A DNA stretch of 64,000 bases from Bacteroidaceae bacterium (GTDB lineage Bacteria; Bacteroidota; Bacteroidia; Bacteroidales; Bacteroidaceae): the NCBI GenBank assembly GCA_024401115.1, contig JAKSLP010000006.1:24467-88466 (forward strand). The letters are read 5' to 3'. The position numbers and the translations under genes are program-made. The notes beneath the pieces are model-generated. The model did not search any database, was not told the origin of the DNA, and saw only the letters and a list, made by a program, of their open reading frames with translations. Of the stretch, positions 18,128 to 28,601 are shown piece after piece; within the stretch, counting starts at the first letter, position 1, and each line of letters opens with the position of its first letter.

Positions 18128-20866
18128 ATGGAATTAGCAAGTAAATACAATCCCGCTGATGTTGAAGCCAAATGGTATCAGTATTGGTTAGATCATAAAT
18201 TATTCAGTTCTAAACCTGATGGCCGCGAGCCTTACACCATCGTGATTCCTCCACCAAACGTAACCGGTGTGCTTCACATGGGCCACATGCTGAATAATAC
18301 CATTCAGGATATTCTGGTTCGCCGTGCCCGCATGGAGGGCAAGAACGCATGTTGGGTACCTGGTACCGACCATGCTTCCATTGCAACCGAGGCTAAGGTT
18401 ATCAAGCGTTTGGCTGAGCAGGGCATTCAGAAGAGCGACCTGACCCGCGACGAGTTCCTGAAGCATGCATGGGCATGGACCGATGAACACGGTGGCATCA
18501 TCCTGAAGCAGTTGCGCAAGTTGGGTGCAAGCTGCGACTGGGACCGCACCGCTTTCACCATGGACGAGAAGCGCAGCGAGAGTGTCATCAAGGTATTCGT
18601 TGACCTGTACAACAAGGGTATGATCTATCGCGGTGTGCGTATGGTCAACTGGGACCCAGAGCGCCAGACTGCATTAAGTGATGAGGAGGTAATCTATCAC
18701 GACGAGCACAGCAAGCTGTACTACATGAAGTACTATGTAGATGAGCCTGTTGGCAGCACCGACGGTGAGGAAGCTGATGCTATTGTTATCTGCAACAACG
18801 ATAAGGAGTTCGACCCAACCGTAAAGGTTCAGGTAGTACACCGCGATACTGACGGCCGCCGTTATGCGGTTGTTGCTACTACCCGTCCTGAGACCATCAT
18901 GGGTGATGTGGCTGTTTGTATCAACCCTAACGACCCAAAGAACACCTGGCTGAAGGGCAAGAAGGTCATCGTTCCTATGGTAGGCCGCGTGGTTCCTATC
19001 ATTCAGGACGAGTATGTTGAGATTGAGTTCGGTACCGGTTGTTTGAAGGTTACCCCTGCTCACGACGTGAACGACTATATGTTGGGTGAGAAGTACAACC
19101 TGGAGGCTATCGACGTATTCAACCCAGACGGTACCCTGAGTCAGGCTGCCGGTCTGTATATCGGCATGGACCGATTCGACTGCCGCAAGCAGATTGCACT
19201 GGACATGAACCAGGCTGGTCTGCTGGAGAAGCAGGAGGATTACAACAATAAGGTGGGTTACAGCGAGCGTACCAATGTGCCAATCGAGCCAAGATTGAGT
19301 ATGCAGTGGTTCCTGAAGATGCAGCACTTTGCTGACATTGCTCTGCCACCTGTAATGAACGATGAACTGAAGTTCTATCCTGCAAAATATAAGAATACTT
19401 ACCGCAACTGGCTGGAGAACATCAAGGACTGGTGTATCAGCCGTCAGCTGTGGTGGGGCCATCGTATTCCTGCTTACTACTTGCCTACCGGCGGTTATGT
19501 TGTAGCAGAGACTATCGAGAAGGCAGTTGAGCTGGCTCGCGAGAAGAGCGGTAACGCAGAACTGACCGCAGCCGACCTGCGTCAGGACGAGGATGCCCTG
19601 GATACATGGTTCTCTTCATGGTTGTGGCCTATCTCGCTGTTCGACGGTATCAACAACCCTGGCAACGAAGAGATTAATTACTACTACCCTACAGCCGACC
19701 TGGTAACCGGTCCGGATATCATCTTCTTCTGGGTAGCCCGTATGATTATGGCGGGTTACGAGTATCAGGGCAACATGCCATTCAAGAATGTATACTTCAC
19801 CGGTATCGTTCGTGATAAGCTGGGCCGCAAGATGAGTAAGTCATTGGGCAATAGCCCTGACCCTCTTGATCTGATCGACCGCTTCGGTGCCGACGGTGTA
19901 CGTATGGGTATGATGCTGAGTGCACCTGCAGGTAACGATATTCTGTTTGACGACAGTCTGTGCGAGCAGGGTCGCAACTTCAACAATAAGATTTGGAATG
20001 CTTTCCGTCTGGTTAAGGGATGGACCGTATCTGCGGATATCGAGCAGCCTGCCGAGAGCAAGATTGCTACCGCATGGTTCGATGCTCAGTTGAAGAGCAC
20101 CGCAGCCGAACTGGCAGACCTGTTTACCAAGTATCGTCTGAGCGAGGCCTTGATGGCTGTATATAAGTTGTTCTGGGACGAGTTCTCAAGCTGGTACCTG
20201 GAGATGATTAAGCCTGCATACGGCCAGCCTATTGATAAGGTGACCTACGATGCAACCTTAGGTTTCTTCGACGGCCTGCTGAAGTTGCTGCACCCATTCA
20301 TGCCATTCATCACTGAGGAGTTATGGCAGGCACTGGAGGAGCGCAAGGACGGCGAGAGCCTGATGGTTCAGACCATGAGCTTCACCGAGCCTACCGAGGC
20401 AGACAAGCAGCTGGTAGCTGATATCGAGAAGGTTAAGGAAGTGGTTGTAGGCATCCGTGCCATCCGCCAGCAGAAGAACATTTCTCCAAAGGATGAGCTG
20501 ACACTGGAGGTAGTGGAGAACAACCCTGCCGAGGCTTACAACGCTATGATTCAGAAGATGGCTAACATCAGCCAGGTAAATACAGTAGCAGCAAAGAGCG
20601 AGGGTACTGCTGCCTTCATGGTAGGTACCACCGAATACGCTGTGCCTCTGGGCAACCTGATTGATGCCGAGGCTGAGATTGCCAAGGCTGAAGCTGAGAT
20701 TAAGCGTCTGGAAGGCTTCCTGACCGGTGTCATGAAGAAGTTGAGCAACGAGCGCTTCGTTGCCAATGCTCCTGCACAGGTCGTAGAACTGGAAAAGAAA
20801 AAGCAGGCTGATGCCGAGAGTAAGATTGCATCGCTCAAGGAAAGCATCGCTGCATTGAAGAAATAA
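18128..20866 (+). CDS. valS: Valyl-tRNA synthetase
   Basis: A 912-residue class I synthetase. It has [14 protein letters not shown] at about 38-51 (the HIGH motif), the editing CP1 domain with [18 protein letters not shown] (the KMSKS motif) near residue 564 and a C-terminal coiled coil ([15 protein letters not shown]) that contacts tRNA. It charges tRNA-Val and edits Thr-tRNA-Val. AATCTTTG at 18091-18098 is a near-consensus -7. A hairpin with a T-run follows 50 bp after the stop. Confidence 0.98.
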   Translation: MELASKYNPADVEAKWYQYWLDHKLFSSKPDGREPYTIVIPPPNVTGVLHMGHMLNNTIQDILVRRARMEGKNACWVPGTDHASIATEAKVIKRLAEQGIQKSDLTRDEFLKHAWAWTDEHGGIILKQLRKLGASCDWDRTAFTMDEKRSESVIKVFVDLYNKGMIYRGVRMVNWDPERQTALSDEEVIYHDEHSKLYYMKYYVDEPVGSTDGEEADAIVICNNDKEFDPTVKVQVVHRDTDGRRYAVVATTRPETIMGDVAVCINPNDPKNTWLKGKKVIVPMVGRVVPIIQDEYVEIEFGTGCLKVTPAHDVNDYMLGEKYNLEAIDVFNPDGTLSQAAGLYIGMDRFDCRKQIALDMNQAGLLEKQEDYNNKVGYSERTNVPIEPRLSMQWFLKMQHFADIALPPVMNDELKFYPAKYKNTYRNWLENIKDWCISRQLWWGHRIPAYYLPTGGYVVAETIEKAVELAREKSGNAELTAADLRQDEDALDTWFSSWLWPISLFDGINNPGNEEINYYYPTADLVTGPDIIFFWVARMIMAGYEYQGNMPFKNVYFTGIVRDKLGRKMSKSLGNSPDPLDLIDRFGADGVRMGMMLSAPAGNDILFDDSLCEQGRNFNNKIWNAFRLVKGWTVSADIEQPAESKIATAWFDAQLKSTAAELADLFTKYRLSEALMAVYKLFWDEFSSWYLEMIKPAYGQPIDKVTYDATLGFFDGLLKLLHPFMPFITEELWQALEERKDGESLMVQTMSFTEPTEADKQLVADIEKVKEVVVGIRAIRQQKNISPKDELTLEVVENNPAEAYNAMIQKMANISQVNTVAAKSEGTAAFMVGTTEYAVPLGNLIDAEAEIAKAEAEIKRLEGFLTGVMKKLSNERFVANAPAQVVELEKKKQADAESKIASLKESIAALKK

Positions 20867-20915
20867 GTTAATCTATGGGATTAATAGCAAACATCATCCA
20901 TCAGGAGGACGAAGG

Positions 20916-20949
20916 AAAAACTCTGCGGCTTAACGCCACAGAGTTTTTT
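20916..20949 (+). terminator. Terminator of valS
   Basis: AAAACTCTG pairs with CAGAGTTTT (9 bp), an inner GGC/GCC pair lies in the loop, and the hairpin ends in six T. It lies inside the 5' extension of the aguA open frame, which argues that translation of aguA begins after it. Confidence 0.75.
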
Positions 20950-20973
20950 GATACGCAAAAGAAGTCCAAAATC

Positions 20974-22032
20974 GTGTACCTGCCTTCCGAATGGGCGTTG
21001 CAGAGTGGCGTTCAGCTTACCTGGCCTCACGAGGACACCGATTGGGCTTACATGCTGGACGAGGTGAAGGACTGCTACCGTCATTTGGCGGAAGAGATTG
21101 CAGCCCGCGAGACACTGCTCATCGTCACACCTTCAGTAGAAGACACCAAGGCAGAACTGGCAACCTGGTTCCAGGCTGACAAACTCCCATTAGGTAAAAC
21201 AGCGGAGGAACTGATGCAGAACATCCGTTTCTTTGAGTGTCCAACCAACGACACATGGGCACGTGATCATGGTTTTATCACGCTTAAGACCGAGGAGGAG
21301 GCACAATTGGTTGATTTCCGCTTCAATGGCTGGGGACAGAAATTTGCAGCCAACTATGACAATCAGATTTGCCGTAAACTGATGAATTCAAGTCTGTTGA
21401 ATGGACGTTACCTGAACAGCCTGGATTTTGTGTTGGAAGGCGGTAGCATCGAGAGTGACGGTTGCGGTACCCTGCTGACCACTACAGAGTGTCTTACCGC
21501 ACCCAACCGTAATGAGCCTATGGATAAGGAGGAGATTGACGGTTACCTGACTAAGCTATTCAACCTAAAGCAGATTCTGTGGCTGGATTACGGATCTTTG
21601 GCTGGCGATGATACCGACAGCCATGTCGATACGCTGGCGCGTCTGTGCCCTGACGACACCATCACCTATGTACAGTGTCTAGACAATGAGGATGAGCATT
21701 ACGGGCAGTTGCACCTGATGGAGGAACAGTTAAAGACCTTCCGCACTCTCGAGGGTAAGCCTTACCGCCTGCTGCCTTTGCCAATGGCCAGTGCGGTTTA
21801 CGATGAGGACGGTTTGCGTCTACCTGCCACTTACGCAAATTTCCTGATCATGAATCAGGCCGTTTTATATCCTACTTACAATCAACCCGAAAACGATGCA
21901 AAGGCTAAGGATGTCCTGCAACAGGCATTCCCTTCACGTGAGATTGTAGGTGTGGATTGCCGGGCTTTGATTAAGCAGCACGGTTCCTTGCATTGTGTCA
22001 CCATGCAGTTCCCTGTTGGAGTTCTGAAATAA
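20974..22032 (+). CDS. aguA: Agmatine deiminase (peptidyl-arginine deiminase family)
   Basis: The enzyme converts agmatine to N-carbamoylputrescine and ammonia. The conserved core begins YLPSEW, followed by QLTWPHEDTDWAYMLDE, TNDTWARDHG, the VLEGGSIESDG substrate-binding block, DDTDSHVDTLARL and catalytic Cys in HGSLHCVTMQFP. An ATG at 20875 gives 33 more N-terminal residues, but those are encoded by the valS terminator hairpin and resemble nothing in the family. I prefer the GTG at 20974, with low certainty about the exact codon. aguB follows 18 bp later, completing agmatine to putrescine. Confidence 0.9.
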   Translation: MYLPSEWALQSGVQLTWPHEDTDWAYMLDEVKDCYRHLAEEIAARETLLIVTPSVEDTKAELATWFQADKLPLGKTAEELMQNIRFFECPTNDTWARDHGFITLKTEEEAQLVDFRFNGWGQKFAANYDNQICRKLMNSSLLNGRYLNSLDFVLEGGSIESDGCGTLLTTTECLTAPNRNEPMDKEEIDGYLTKLFNLKQILWLDYGSLAGDDTDSHVDTLARLCPDDTITYVQCLDNEDEHYGQLHLMEEQLKTFRTLEGKPYRLLPLPMASAVYDEDGLRLPATYANFLIMNQAVLYPTYNQPENDAKAKDVLQQAFPSREIVGVDCRALIKQHGSLHCVTMQFPVGVLK

Positions 22033-22050
22033 CAAAAACAACCCATAACT

Positions 22051-22935
22051 ATGAGAAAGATTAAAGTCGGTTTAGTGCAACAGTCATGTACGCCAAATCT
22101 GGAGTACAACCTGTCCAAGCTGTATGAGAACATCAAGGTGCTGGCTCAGAACGGAGCACAGCTGGTGGTGTTGCAGGAATTACACAACTCGCTTTATTTC
22201 TGTCAGGTAGAAAGTACGGACAACTTTGATTTGGCTGAGCCAATCCCTGGTCCTTCTACCGGTTTTTACAGCACCATTGCCCGCGAGTTTGGCATTGTGC
22301 TGGTCACCTCACTCTTCGAGAAGCGTGCGGCAGGTCTCTATCACAACACTGCTGTAGTGTTTGAGAAGGACGGTTCCATTGCCGGCAAGTACCGCAAGAT
22401 GCACATTCCCGATGACCCTGCCTATTACGAGAAATTCTACTTCACCCCTGGAGATCTAGGTTTTGAGCCTATCCAAACCTCGGTAGGCAAGTTGGGTGTT
22501 CAGGTATGCTGGGACCAGTGGTATCCGGAAGGAGCACGCCTCATGGCACTCAAGGGTGCCGAACTGCTCATCTACCCTACAGCCATCGGTTATGAGAGCA
22601 GCGACACCGTCGAGGAACAGACCCGCCAGCGTGAGGCATGGATTACCGTACAGCGCGGTCATGCTGTAGCCAACGGCCTGCCGGTTATCGCCGTAAACCG
22701 TGTAGGTCTGGAACCCGATCCAAGCGGTCAGACCAATGGCATTTCTTTCTGGGGAAGCAGCTTTGTTGCCGGCCCTCAGGGCGAGATCATTGCCCAGGCT
22801 CCTATTAATAAGGAAATGAACATGCTGGTCGAGATTGACATGGAGCGCAGTGAGAATGTCCGCCGCTGGTGGCCGTTCCTTCGTGACCGTAGAATAGAAA
22901 AATTCGGTGATTTGACAAAAAGATTCATAGATTAA
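22051..22935 (+). CDS. aguB: N-carbamoylputrescine amidase
   Basis: A 294-residue nitrilase-superfamily enzyme. The Glu-Lys-Cys triad is visible in LQELHN, KYRKMHIPDDP and VQVCWDQWYPE, and the family hallmark LIYPTAIG follows. It hydrolyses N-carbamoylputrescine to putrescine, CO2 and ammonia. Its position right after aguA supports the assignment over other nitrilases. Confidence 0.95.
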   Translation: MRKIKVGLVQQSCTPNLEYNLSKLYENIKVLAQNGAQLVVLQELHNSLYFCQVESTDNFDLAEPIPGPSTGFYSTIAREFGIVLVTSLFEKRAAGLYHNTAVVFEKDGSIAGKYRKMHIPDDPAYYEKFYFTPGDLGFEPIQTSVGKLGVQVCWDQWYPEGARLMALKGAELLIYPTAIGYESSDTVEEQTRQREAWITVQRGHAVANGLPVIAVNRVGLEPDPSGQTNGISFWGSSFVAGPQGEIIAQAPINKEMNMLVEIDMERSENVRRWWPFLRDRRIEKFGDLTKRFID

Positions 22936-22958
22936 CAGGGTATTTTAGAATTTTGTAT

Positions 22959-22966
22959 TATCTTTG
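22959..22966 (+). promoter_or_regulatory. -7 element of dapF
   Basis: TATCTTTG lies in the 80-bp gap after aguB and 49 bp before the dapF ATG, so the dap genes can be transcribed separately from agu. Confidence 0.65.
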
Positions 22967-23015
22967 CATTGTATAAGAGAAAAAATGATAGATTTATTCT
23001 ATTTTTTATTGCAAA

Positions 23016-23864
23016 ATGGCAAAGAACATACATTTTACTAAAATGCATGGTGCAGGCAATGATTATATATATGTCTACACCCCTGATTATCCCATTGAGA
23101 ACCCTGAAGCTGCTTCGGTTGCGTGGAGCAGATTTCACTTCAGTGTAGGTTCCGACGGATTGATTCTGATTGGCAAGTCAGATATTGCCGATTTCTCCAT
23201 GCGTATTTTCAACAACGACGGTTCCGAGGCCATGATGTGTGGCAACGGCGTCCGCTGTGTAGGAAAATTCGTATATGATCATAAACTCACTGATAAGGAA
23301 GAGATTACCCTCGAGACCCTTTCCGGCATCAAGGTCATCCGCCTGGTAGTAAAGGACGGGAAGGCCACCGGAGCAACAGTCGATATGGGCGAGCCTATTC
23401 TGAAGAACACTCAGCAGTTGGCCACCCCTGACGGAGGTATGATTGCCGGACAGATTACGAACGGTAACGATACATTCACCGGAACCTACGTATGTATGGG
23501 TAATCCTCACTTTGTCATCTTTGTGGACGATGTGATGAGTATACCGCTCACCCAGATTGGTCCCCAGTTGGAGTTTAACCCCATCTTCCCTGAACGTTGC
23601 AACATTGAGTTTGCCCAGCTTCGTCCCGACGGAAGTATCCGCATGAGAGTGTGGGAACGCGGATCTGGCATCACCATGGCTTGTGGAACAGGAGCTTGCG
23701 CCACCGCAGTGGCAGCCATCCTGAACCAGAAGACCGGCCGTAACGTCAGCATCGAGATGGACGGTGGAACTTTACAGATTGAATGGCGTGAAGCCGACAA
23801 CCGTATCTATATGACCGGCCCTGCGGCTACCGCATTTGAGGGAGTGATAGAATTACCAGAATAA
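23016..23864 (+). CDS. dapF: Diaminopimelate epimerase
   Basis: A 282-residue epimerase that interconverts LL- and meso-diaminopimelate for peptidoglycan and lysine. The N-terminal KMHGAGNDYIYV motif is present. The two catalytic cysteines are in MMCGNGVRC and MACGTGACATAVAA. dapL follows after 21 bp, so the last steps of the aminotransferase route are encoded together. Confidence 0.97.
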   Translation: MAKNIHFTKMHGAGNDYIYVYTPDYPIENPEAASVAWSRFHFSVGSDGLILIGKSDIADFSMRIFNNDGSEAMMCGNGVRCVGKFVYDHKLTDKEEITLETLSGIKVIRLVVKDGKATGATVDMGEPILKNTQQLATPDGGMIAGQITNGNDTFTGTYVCMGNPHFVIFVDDVMSIPLTQIGPQLEFNPIFPERCNIEFAQLRPDGSIRMRVWERGSGITMACGTGACATAVAAILNQKTGRNVSIEMDGGTLQIEWREADNRIYMTGPAATAFEGVIELPE

Positions 23865-23885
23865 ACAAAGATAAAGTATAAGAGT

Positions 23886-25118
23886 ATGGCATTAGTGAAT
23901 GAGAATTTTCTGAAATTGCAGAAAAATTACCTGTTTGTCGATATTGCCCGTAAAGTAAATGCATTTAAGGCCACACACCCTAAGGCAAATGTAATCCGCA
24001 TGGGTATTGGCGACGTAACCCAGCCTTTAGCACCAGCCTGCATCGAGGCTATGCACAAGGCCGTTGAGGAATTCAGCAGCAAGGAGACCTTCCACGGCTA
24101 CGGTCCTGAGCAAGGTTACGATTTTTTGCAGGAAGAGATTATTAAGAACGATTTTGCCCCACGCGGCATTAAGCTCGACACCTCTGAGATTTTCATCAGC
24201 GACGGTGCCAAGAGCGATACCGGTAACATTGGCGATATCCTGGCTTTGGATAACATTTTCGGGGTTACCGACCCTATTTACCCGGTATATATCGACTCGA
24301 ATGTCATGGCCGGACGTACAGGTGTCATCGACGAAAAGGGCTATTGGAGCAATGTTCATTACATGCCATGCAACGCGGAGAATAATTTTATTCCCGAAAT
24401 TCCTGACAGACATTTAGATTTTGTGTATCTTTGCTACCCAAACAACCCTACCGGTACAGTCATTACCAAGAGCGAGTTGAAAAAGTGGGTGGATTACGCA
24501 CTGGCAAACGACTGCATCATCCTGTATGACGCAGCATACGAGGCATTTATACAGGACCCTACCCTGCCTCATTCTATTTATGAGATCAAGGGAGCCAAGA
24601 AATGCGCCATCGAGTTCCACAGCTACTCCAAGACTGCAGGCTTTACCGGTGTGCGTTGCGGCTACACCGTCATCCCTAAGGAAGTGATGGCAGTGACCGA
24701 GAACGGTGATAAGGTATCGCTCAACCAGTTATGGTTGCGCCGTCAGTGCACCAAGTTCAATGGCGCTTCTTACATCACCCAGCGTGGTGCAGCAGCCATC
24801 TATACCCCAGAGGGTAAGGAGCAGGTAAAGAAGACCATCGACTACTATATGGACAATGCCCGCCTGCTCAGTGGCGCGTTGAAGGAACTGGGAATCCAGA
24901 CCTTTGGTGGCGAGAATGCCCCATACATCTGGTTCAAGACTCCGCACGGAGAATCCAGCTGGTCTTTCTTCGAGAGCATGCTGTATGATGCCCATCTGGT
25001 CAGCACACCGGGTGTAGGCTTCGGTCCTTCGGGAGAAGGATATATCCGACTCACCGCCTTCGGCCAGCGCGAGGATTGCGAGGAGGCTGTAAGCCGACTG
25101 AAGAATTGGATTAAATAA
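23886..25118 (+). CDS. dapL: LL-diaminopimelate aminotransferase
   Basis: A 410-residue fold type I aminotransferase that makes LL-diaminopimelate from tetrahydrodipicolinate and glutamate in one step, bypassing succinylated intermediates. Motifs include [30 protein letters not shown] and the PLP lysine in [15 protein letters not shown]. Length and motifs match the DapL family of Bacteroidota, Chlamydiae and plants. Confidence 0.97.
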   Translation: MALVNENFLKLQKNYLFVDIARKVNAFKATHPKANVIRMGIGDVTQPLAPACIEAMHKAVEEFSSKETFHGYGPEQGYDFLQEEIIKNDFAPRGIKLDTSEIFISDGAKSDTGNIGDILALDNIFGVTDPIYPVYIDSNVMAGRTGVIDEKGYWSNVHYMPCNAENNFIPEIPDRHLDFVYLCYPNNPTGTVITKSELKKWVDYALANDCIILYDAAYEAFIQDPTLPHSIYEIKGAKKCAIEFHSYSKTAGFTGVRCGYTVIPKEVMAVTENGDKVSLNQLWLRRQCTKFNGASYITQRGAAAIYTPEGKEQVKKTIDYYMDNARLLSGALKELGIQTFGGENAPYIWFKTPHGESSWSFFESMLYDAHLVSTPGVGFGPSGEGYIRLTAFGQREDCEEAVSRLKNWIK

Positions 25119-25230
25119 GGCCTAGACAAATAAGGCCAACAAGATAACGATAACGATAACAATAAATAGATATATAAACCAACAAATAGAATAGGACCTG
25201 TACAGGGTGTATGGGCCGTGCGTAATAATT

Positions 25231-27420
25231 ATGTCATCAAAATTAAGATTTAAGGTAGTAAGCGAGGCTTTTGCCAAGAAGCCTGTCGAGGTGCCAGCCC
25301 CTGCAGAGCGGCCTTCAGAATTCTTTGGAAAGTACGTGTTCAACAAGCAGAAGATGTTCAAGTACCTGCCAAAGAAGGTCTATGACAAGATGTGTGACGT
25401 TATGGATAACGGAGCACCACTGGACCGCGAAATTGCTGATCAGGTGGCAGCAGGCATGAAGAAATGGGCCATGGAGTTGGGCGTAACCCACTGTACCCAC
25501 TGGTTCCAGCCACTGACCGACACCACCGCCGAGAAGCACGATGCATTCGTCGACCACGACGGAAAGGGCGGAATGATCGAGGAGTTCGAGGGAAAGTCAC
25601 TCGTCCAGCAGGAACCTGACGCATCCTCATTCCCCAGCGGCGGTATCCGCAGTACCTTCGAGGCACGCGGCTATTCGGCATGGGATCCTACCTCACCGGT
25701 ATTTGTCATCGGTGATACATTGATGATTCCTACCGTCTTCATCTCGTATACAGGTGAGGCGCTGGATTATAAGACACCACTGCTGAAGGCATTGAGCGCA
25801 GTCAACAAGGCGGCGACCGATGTATGCAAGTATTTCTATACAGATGTAAAGAAGGTCATCACCAACCTGGGTTGGGAACAGGAGTACTTCCTGGTTGACG
25901 AGGGTCTTTACAGCGCACGCCCTGACTTGCTGCTTACCGGCCGTACCCTGATGGGACACAGCTCGGCAAAGGACCAGCAGATGGATGACCACTACTTTGG
26001 TTCCATTCCAGAGCGTGTGGCTGAATTCATGAAGGACCTGGAGATTCAGGCATTGGAACTGGGTATTCCATGCAAGACCCGCCATAACGAGGTAGCGCCC
26101 AACCAGTTTGAGTTGGCCCCTATCTTTGAGGAAGCGAATCTGGCTATCGACCATAACATGCTGATTATGGGATTGATGCGTAAGATTGCACGTAAGCACG
26201 GTTTCCGTTGCCTGTTGCACGAGAAGCCATTTGCCGGCATCAACGGTTCGGGTAAGCACAACAACTGGTCACTGAGCACCGATACCGGTATATTGTTACA
26301 CAACCCAGGTAAGACTCCAGAGGAGAACCTGCGTTTTGTCACCTTCATCGTAGAGACGCTGATGGGTGTATATAAGCATAACGGTCTGTTGAAGGCTTCT
26401 ATCATGAGTGCCACCAATGCTCACCGTCTGGGTGCCCACGAGGCTCCTCCTGCTATCGTATCGTCATTCCTGGGCAAGCAGCTCACCGACCTGCTGAACC
26501 ACCTGGAGGAGACTGAGGAGGATGCCCTGATCACACTGGACGGCAAGCATGGCATGAAGATGGATATCCCATCCATCCCAGAGATCATGATTGACAACAC
26601 CGACCGCAACCGTACCTCGCCATTTGCCTTCACCGGCAACCGTTTCGAGTTCCGTGCGGTAGGTTCGGAAGCCAACTGTGCATCGGCCATGATTGCCCTG
26701 AATGCTGCAGTAGCCGAGGCATTGGTAAGTTTCAAGGAGCGTGTGGATGCGCTCATCGCACAGGGTGTGGCTCAGAATTCAGCAATCCTGAAGGTGCTGC
26801 GCGACGATATCAAGACCTGTAAGCCAATCCGTTTCGACGGCAACGGCTATTCAGATGAATGGGTAGTAGAAGCAGGCAAGCGTGGCCTGGATGTAGAGAA
26901 GAGCTGCCCTATCATCTTCGACCGCTACCTGGACAAGCAGAGCGTGGAAATGTTCGAGAAGCTGAACATCATGACCGAGAAGGAGTTGGAGGCACGTAAT
27001 GAGATTAAATGGGAGACCTACACCAAGAAAGTGCAGATTGAAGCACGAATCTTCGGTGACCTGGCCATCAATCATATCATCCCAATCGCCACCCGTTACC
27101 AGAGTGCACTGATTGACAATGTGCACAAGGTAAAGGACATCTTCGGTGAGGAGGCTATTGGACTGAGCGAGGAGAACATGAAGTTGATTCGTGAAATCTC
27201 CATGCGCACCAAGACCATCACTGCCAAGGTACAGGAAATGATCGAGGCACGCAAGTGTGCCAACCGTATTACCTGCGAGCGTACCAAGGCCATTGCCTAC
27301 CACGATACCGTAGAGCCTTTCCTGAACGAGATTCGTGAGGAAATCGATAAGTTGGAGATGATCATCGATGATGAGATTTGGCCACTTCCTAAGTATCGTG
27401 AGATCTTATTTATCAGATAA
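25231..27420 (+). CDS. glnN: Type III glutamine synthetase
   Basis: A 729-residue GlnN, far longer than type I enzymes, as usual in Bacteroidota. It makes glutamine from glutamate, ammonia and ATP. Conserved blocks include FPSGGIRSTFEARGY, CKTRHNEVAPNQFELAP, NGSGKHNNWS and NRFEFRAVGSEANCASAM. I use the ATG at 25231 (SSKLRFKVV), which matches family N-termini, not the ATG at 25207. The 112-bp upstream gap holds A-rich AACGAT repeats and a CCTGTACAGG palindrome, which could be a nitrogen-regulator site. Confidence 0.96.
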   Translation: MSSKLRFKVVSEAFAKKPVEVPAPAERPSEFFGKYVFNKQKMFKYLPKKVYDKMCDVMDNGAPLDREIADQVAAGMKKWAMELGVTHCTHWFQPLTDTTAEKHDAFVDHDGKGGMIEEFEGKSLVQQEPDASSFPSGGIRSTFEARGYSAWDPTSPVFVIGDTLMIPTVFISYTGEALDYKTPLLKALSAVNKAATDVCKYFYTDVKKVITNLGWEQEYFLVDEGLYSARPDLLLTGRTLMGHSSAKDQQMDDHYFGSIPERVAEFMKDLEIQALELGIPCKTRHNEVAPNQFELAPIFEEANLAIDHNMLIMGLMRKIARKHGFRCLLHEKPFAGINGSGKHNNWSLSTDTGILLHNPGKTPEENLRFVTFIVETLMGVYKHNGLLKASIMSATNAHRLGAHEAPPAIVSSFLGKQLTDLLNHLEETEEDALITLDGKHGMKMDIPSIPEIMIDNTDRNRTSPFAFTGNRFEFRAVGSEANCASAMIALNAAVAEALVSFKERVDALIAQGVAQNSAILKVLRDDIKTCKPIRFDGNGYSDEWVVEAGKRGLDVEKSCPIIFDRYLDKQSVEMFEKLNIMTEKELEARNEIKWETYTKKVQIEARIFGDLAINHIIPIATRYQSALIDNVHKVKDIFGEEAIGLSEENMKLIREISMRTKTITAKVQEMIEARKCANRITCERTKAIAYHDTVEPFLNEIREEIDKLEMIIDDEIWPLPKYREILFIR

Positions 27421-27477
27421 TATATAACTGATTATATATAAGTTATCTATTTCTTTTGTTGGTTGTTTTAAGTTTGA

Positions 27478-27517
27478 GGATGGATGCCGTCGTGATGATG
27501 TCATCCATTCGTTTTTT
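27478..27517 (+). terminator. Terminator of glnN
   Basis: GGATGGATG pairs with CATCCATTC (one wobble) around a large partly paired loop and is followed by CG and six T. Confidence 0.65.
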
Positions 27518-27522
27518 ATAAA

Positions 27523-27588
27523 TAGGGAAATTCCCCTATTCTTTTAGGGATTTCCTCTTGCATGGAGGAAAATACTCTCCTATCTTTG
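27523..27588 (+). promoter_or_regulatory. Promoter with twin TAGGGAwwTTCC operator, copy 2
   Basis: Boxes begin at 27523 (TAGGGAAATTCCCCTA) and 27545 (TAGGGATTTCC), exactly 22 bp apart. TTG at 27558-27560 (-33) and TATCTTTG at 27581-27588 (-7) follow. The arrangement mirrors that at 11086-11154. Confidence 0.7.
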
Positions 27589-27624
27589 CAACAGATAAAA
27601 GAAAACAATTAAACTTTACGCCTT

Positions 27625-28596
27625 ATGAAGAAGATAATACTTAGCCTGGTAGCCATTCTGATGGTAACGGTAAATGCTAATGCGCTTAGCAAGTCTCGTT
27701 CTCGTGATGAAGCTCGATTCCTGACCGACAAGATGGCCTATGAGCTGGACCTGACCGATGAGCAGTTGCAGGATATCTATGAGATCAACTATGACTATTT
27801 CCGCAGTCTGGGTCCTGTGACCGGCAATTACGATATGGAATATGACTTGCGTTACCGCAATTTGGGTTATGTGCTGTACGACTGGCAGTGGAACGAGTTC
27901 CTGTTGCGCGACTACTTCCTGCGTCCTGTATATATCTATCACGGCGGTTGGGCATTCGGAGTATACAACTACTACGTACGCACTCACTGGTGCTTCCACA
28001 ACCACCACTGGCACAACTATCACGGCGGTCACCATATGCACCACAACTATTACCTGAGCCGTCGCGACATGCATCACCGCGCAGTGATCAACCGCGGTAC
28101 ACGTGCCAATATCCACGAGCGTCGTCCTCAGATGCTACGTCCTAACGTAGGTCATAACAACGGCATCAGCAACCGCCGCAACAATGGTATTAGCCATAAC
28201 AACGGCAACGGCAACGGTAATTATCGTCGCAATGACAATCATAATAACGGTAATGGCAACGGGAACGGACAGTACAGCCGTCCAGAAAACCGTGGCAATA
28301 ATACGCCAAGCCACAACAACAATGGTGTACGCCAGGAAAGCCGTGTGAACCGTAGCAATGGACGTGTAATCAACGGTCAGTCACAGATTAAAAGTAATAA
28401 TAATGTGACACGCGCCCCACGCCAGAGCAGCCGAAGCAATCAGGTTACCCGCAGTACATCTGCTCCATCACGCAGCGTAACACGAAGCTCTGCAGCTCCA
28501 AGTCGCAGCAACGGTAGCGTAAGCAGAGGAGGCATGAGCAGAAGCGGAGGCCACAGTAATGGTGGCGGCAGAAGCGGAGGCCGTGGACATAATTAA
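27625..28596 (+). CDS. Secreted low-complexity protein (His/Tyr middle, Asn/Gly then Ser/Arg tail)
   Basis: The 323-residue product has a signal peptide (ILSLVAILMVTVNANA) and belongs to no enzyme family I recognise. Residues about 30-60 (TDKMAYELDLTDEQLQDIYEINYDYF) contain an LTxxQ-like motif reminiscent of Spy/CpxP periplasmic chaperones. A Trp/Tyr/His-rich segment follows (for example CFHNHHWHNYHGGHHMHHNYY), which could bind metal. Asn-Gly repeats and then a basic Ser/Arg/Gly tail finish the protein. The tail composition and the operator link it to the gene at 9599-11056. A role in envelope stress or metal handling is an inference only. Confidence 0.72.
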   Translation: MKKIILSLVAILMVTVNANALSKSRSRDEARFLTDKMAYELDLTDEQLQDIYEINYDYFRSLGPVTGNYDMEYDLRYRNLGYVLYDWQWNEFLLRDYFLRPVYIYHGGWAFGVYNYYVRTHWCFHNHHWHNYHGGHHMHHNYYLSRRDMHHRAVINRGTRANIHERRPQMLRPNVGHNNGISNRRNNGISHNNGNGNGNYRRNDNHNNGNGNGNGQYSRPENRGNNTPSHNNNGVRQESRVNRSNGRVINGQSQIKSNNNVTRAPRQSSRSNQVTRSTSAPSRSVTRSSAAPSRSNGSVSRGGMSRSGGHSNGGGRSGGRGHN

Positions 28597-28601
28597 CAAA
28601 A

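Noticed and set aside
25141..25175. AACGAT direct repeats before glnN as a regulatory array
   Set aside because: The repeats are short and imperfect in an A-rich leader, with no second occurrence to support a binding site.
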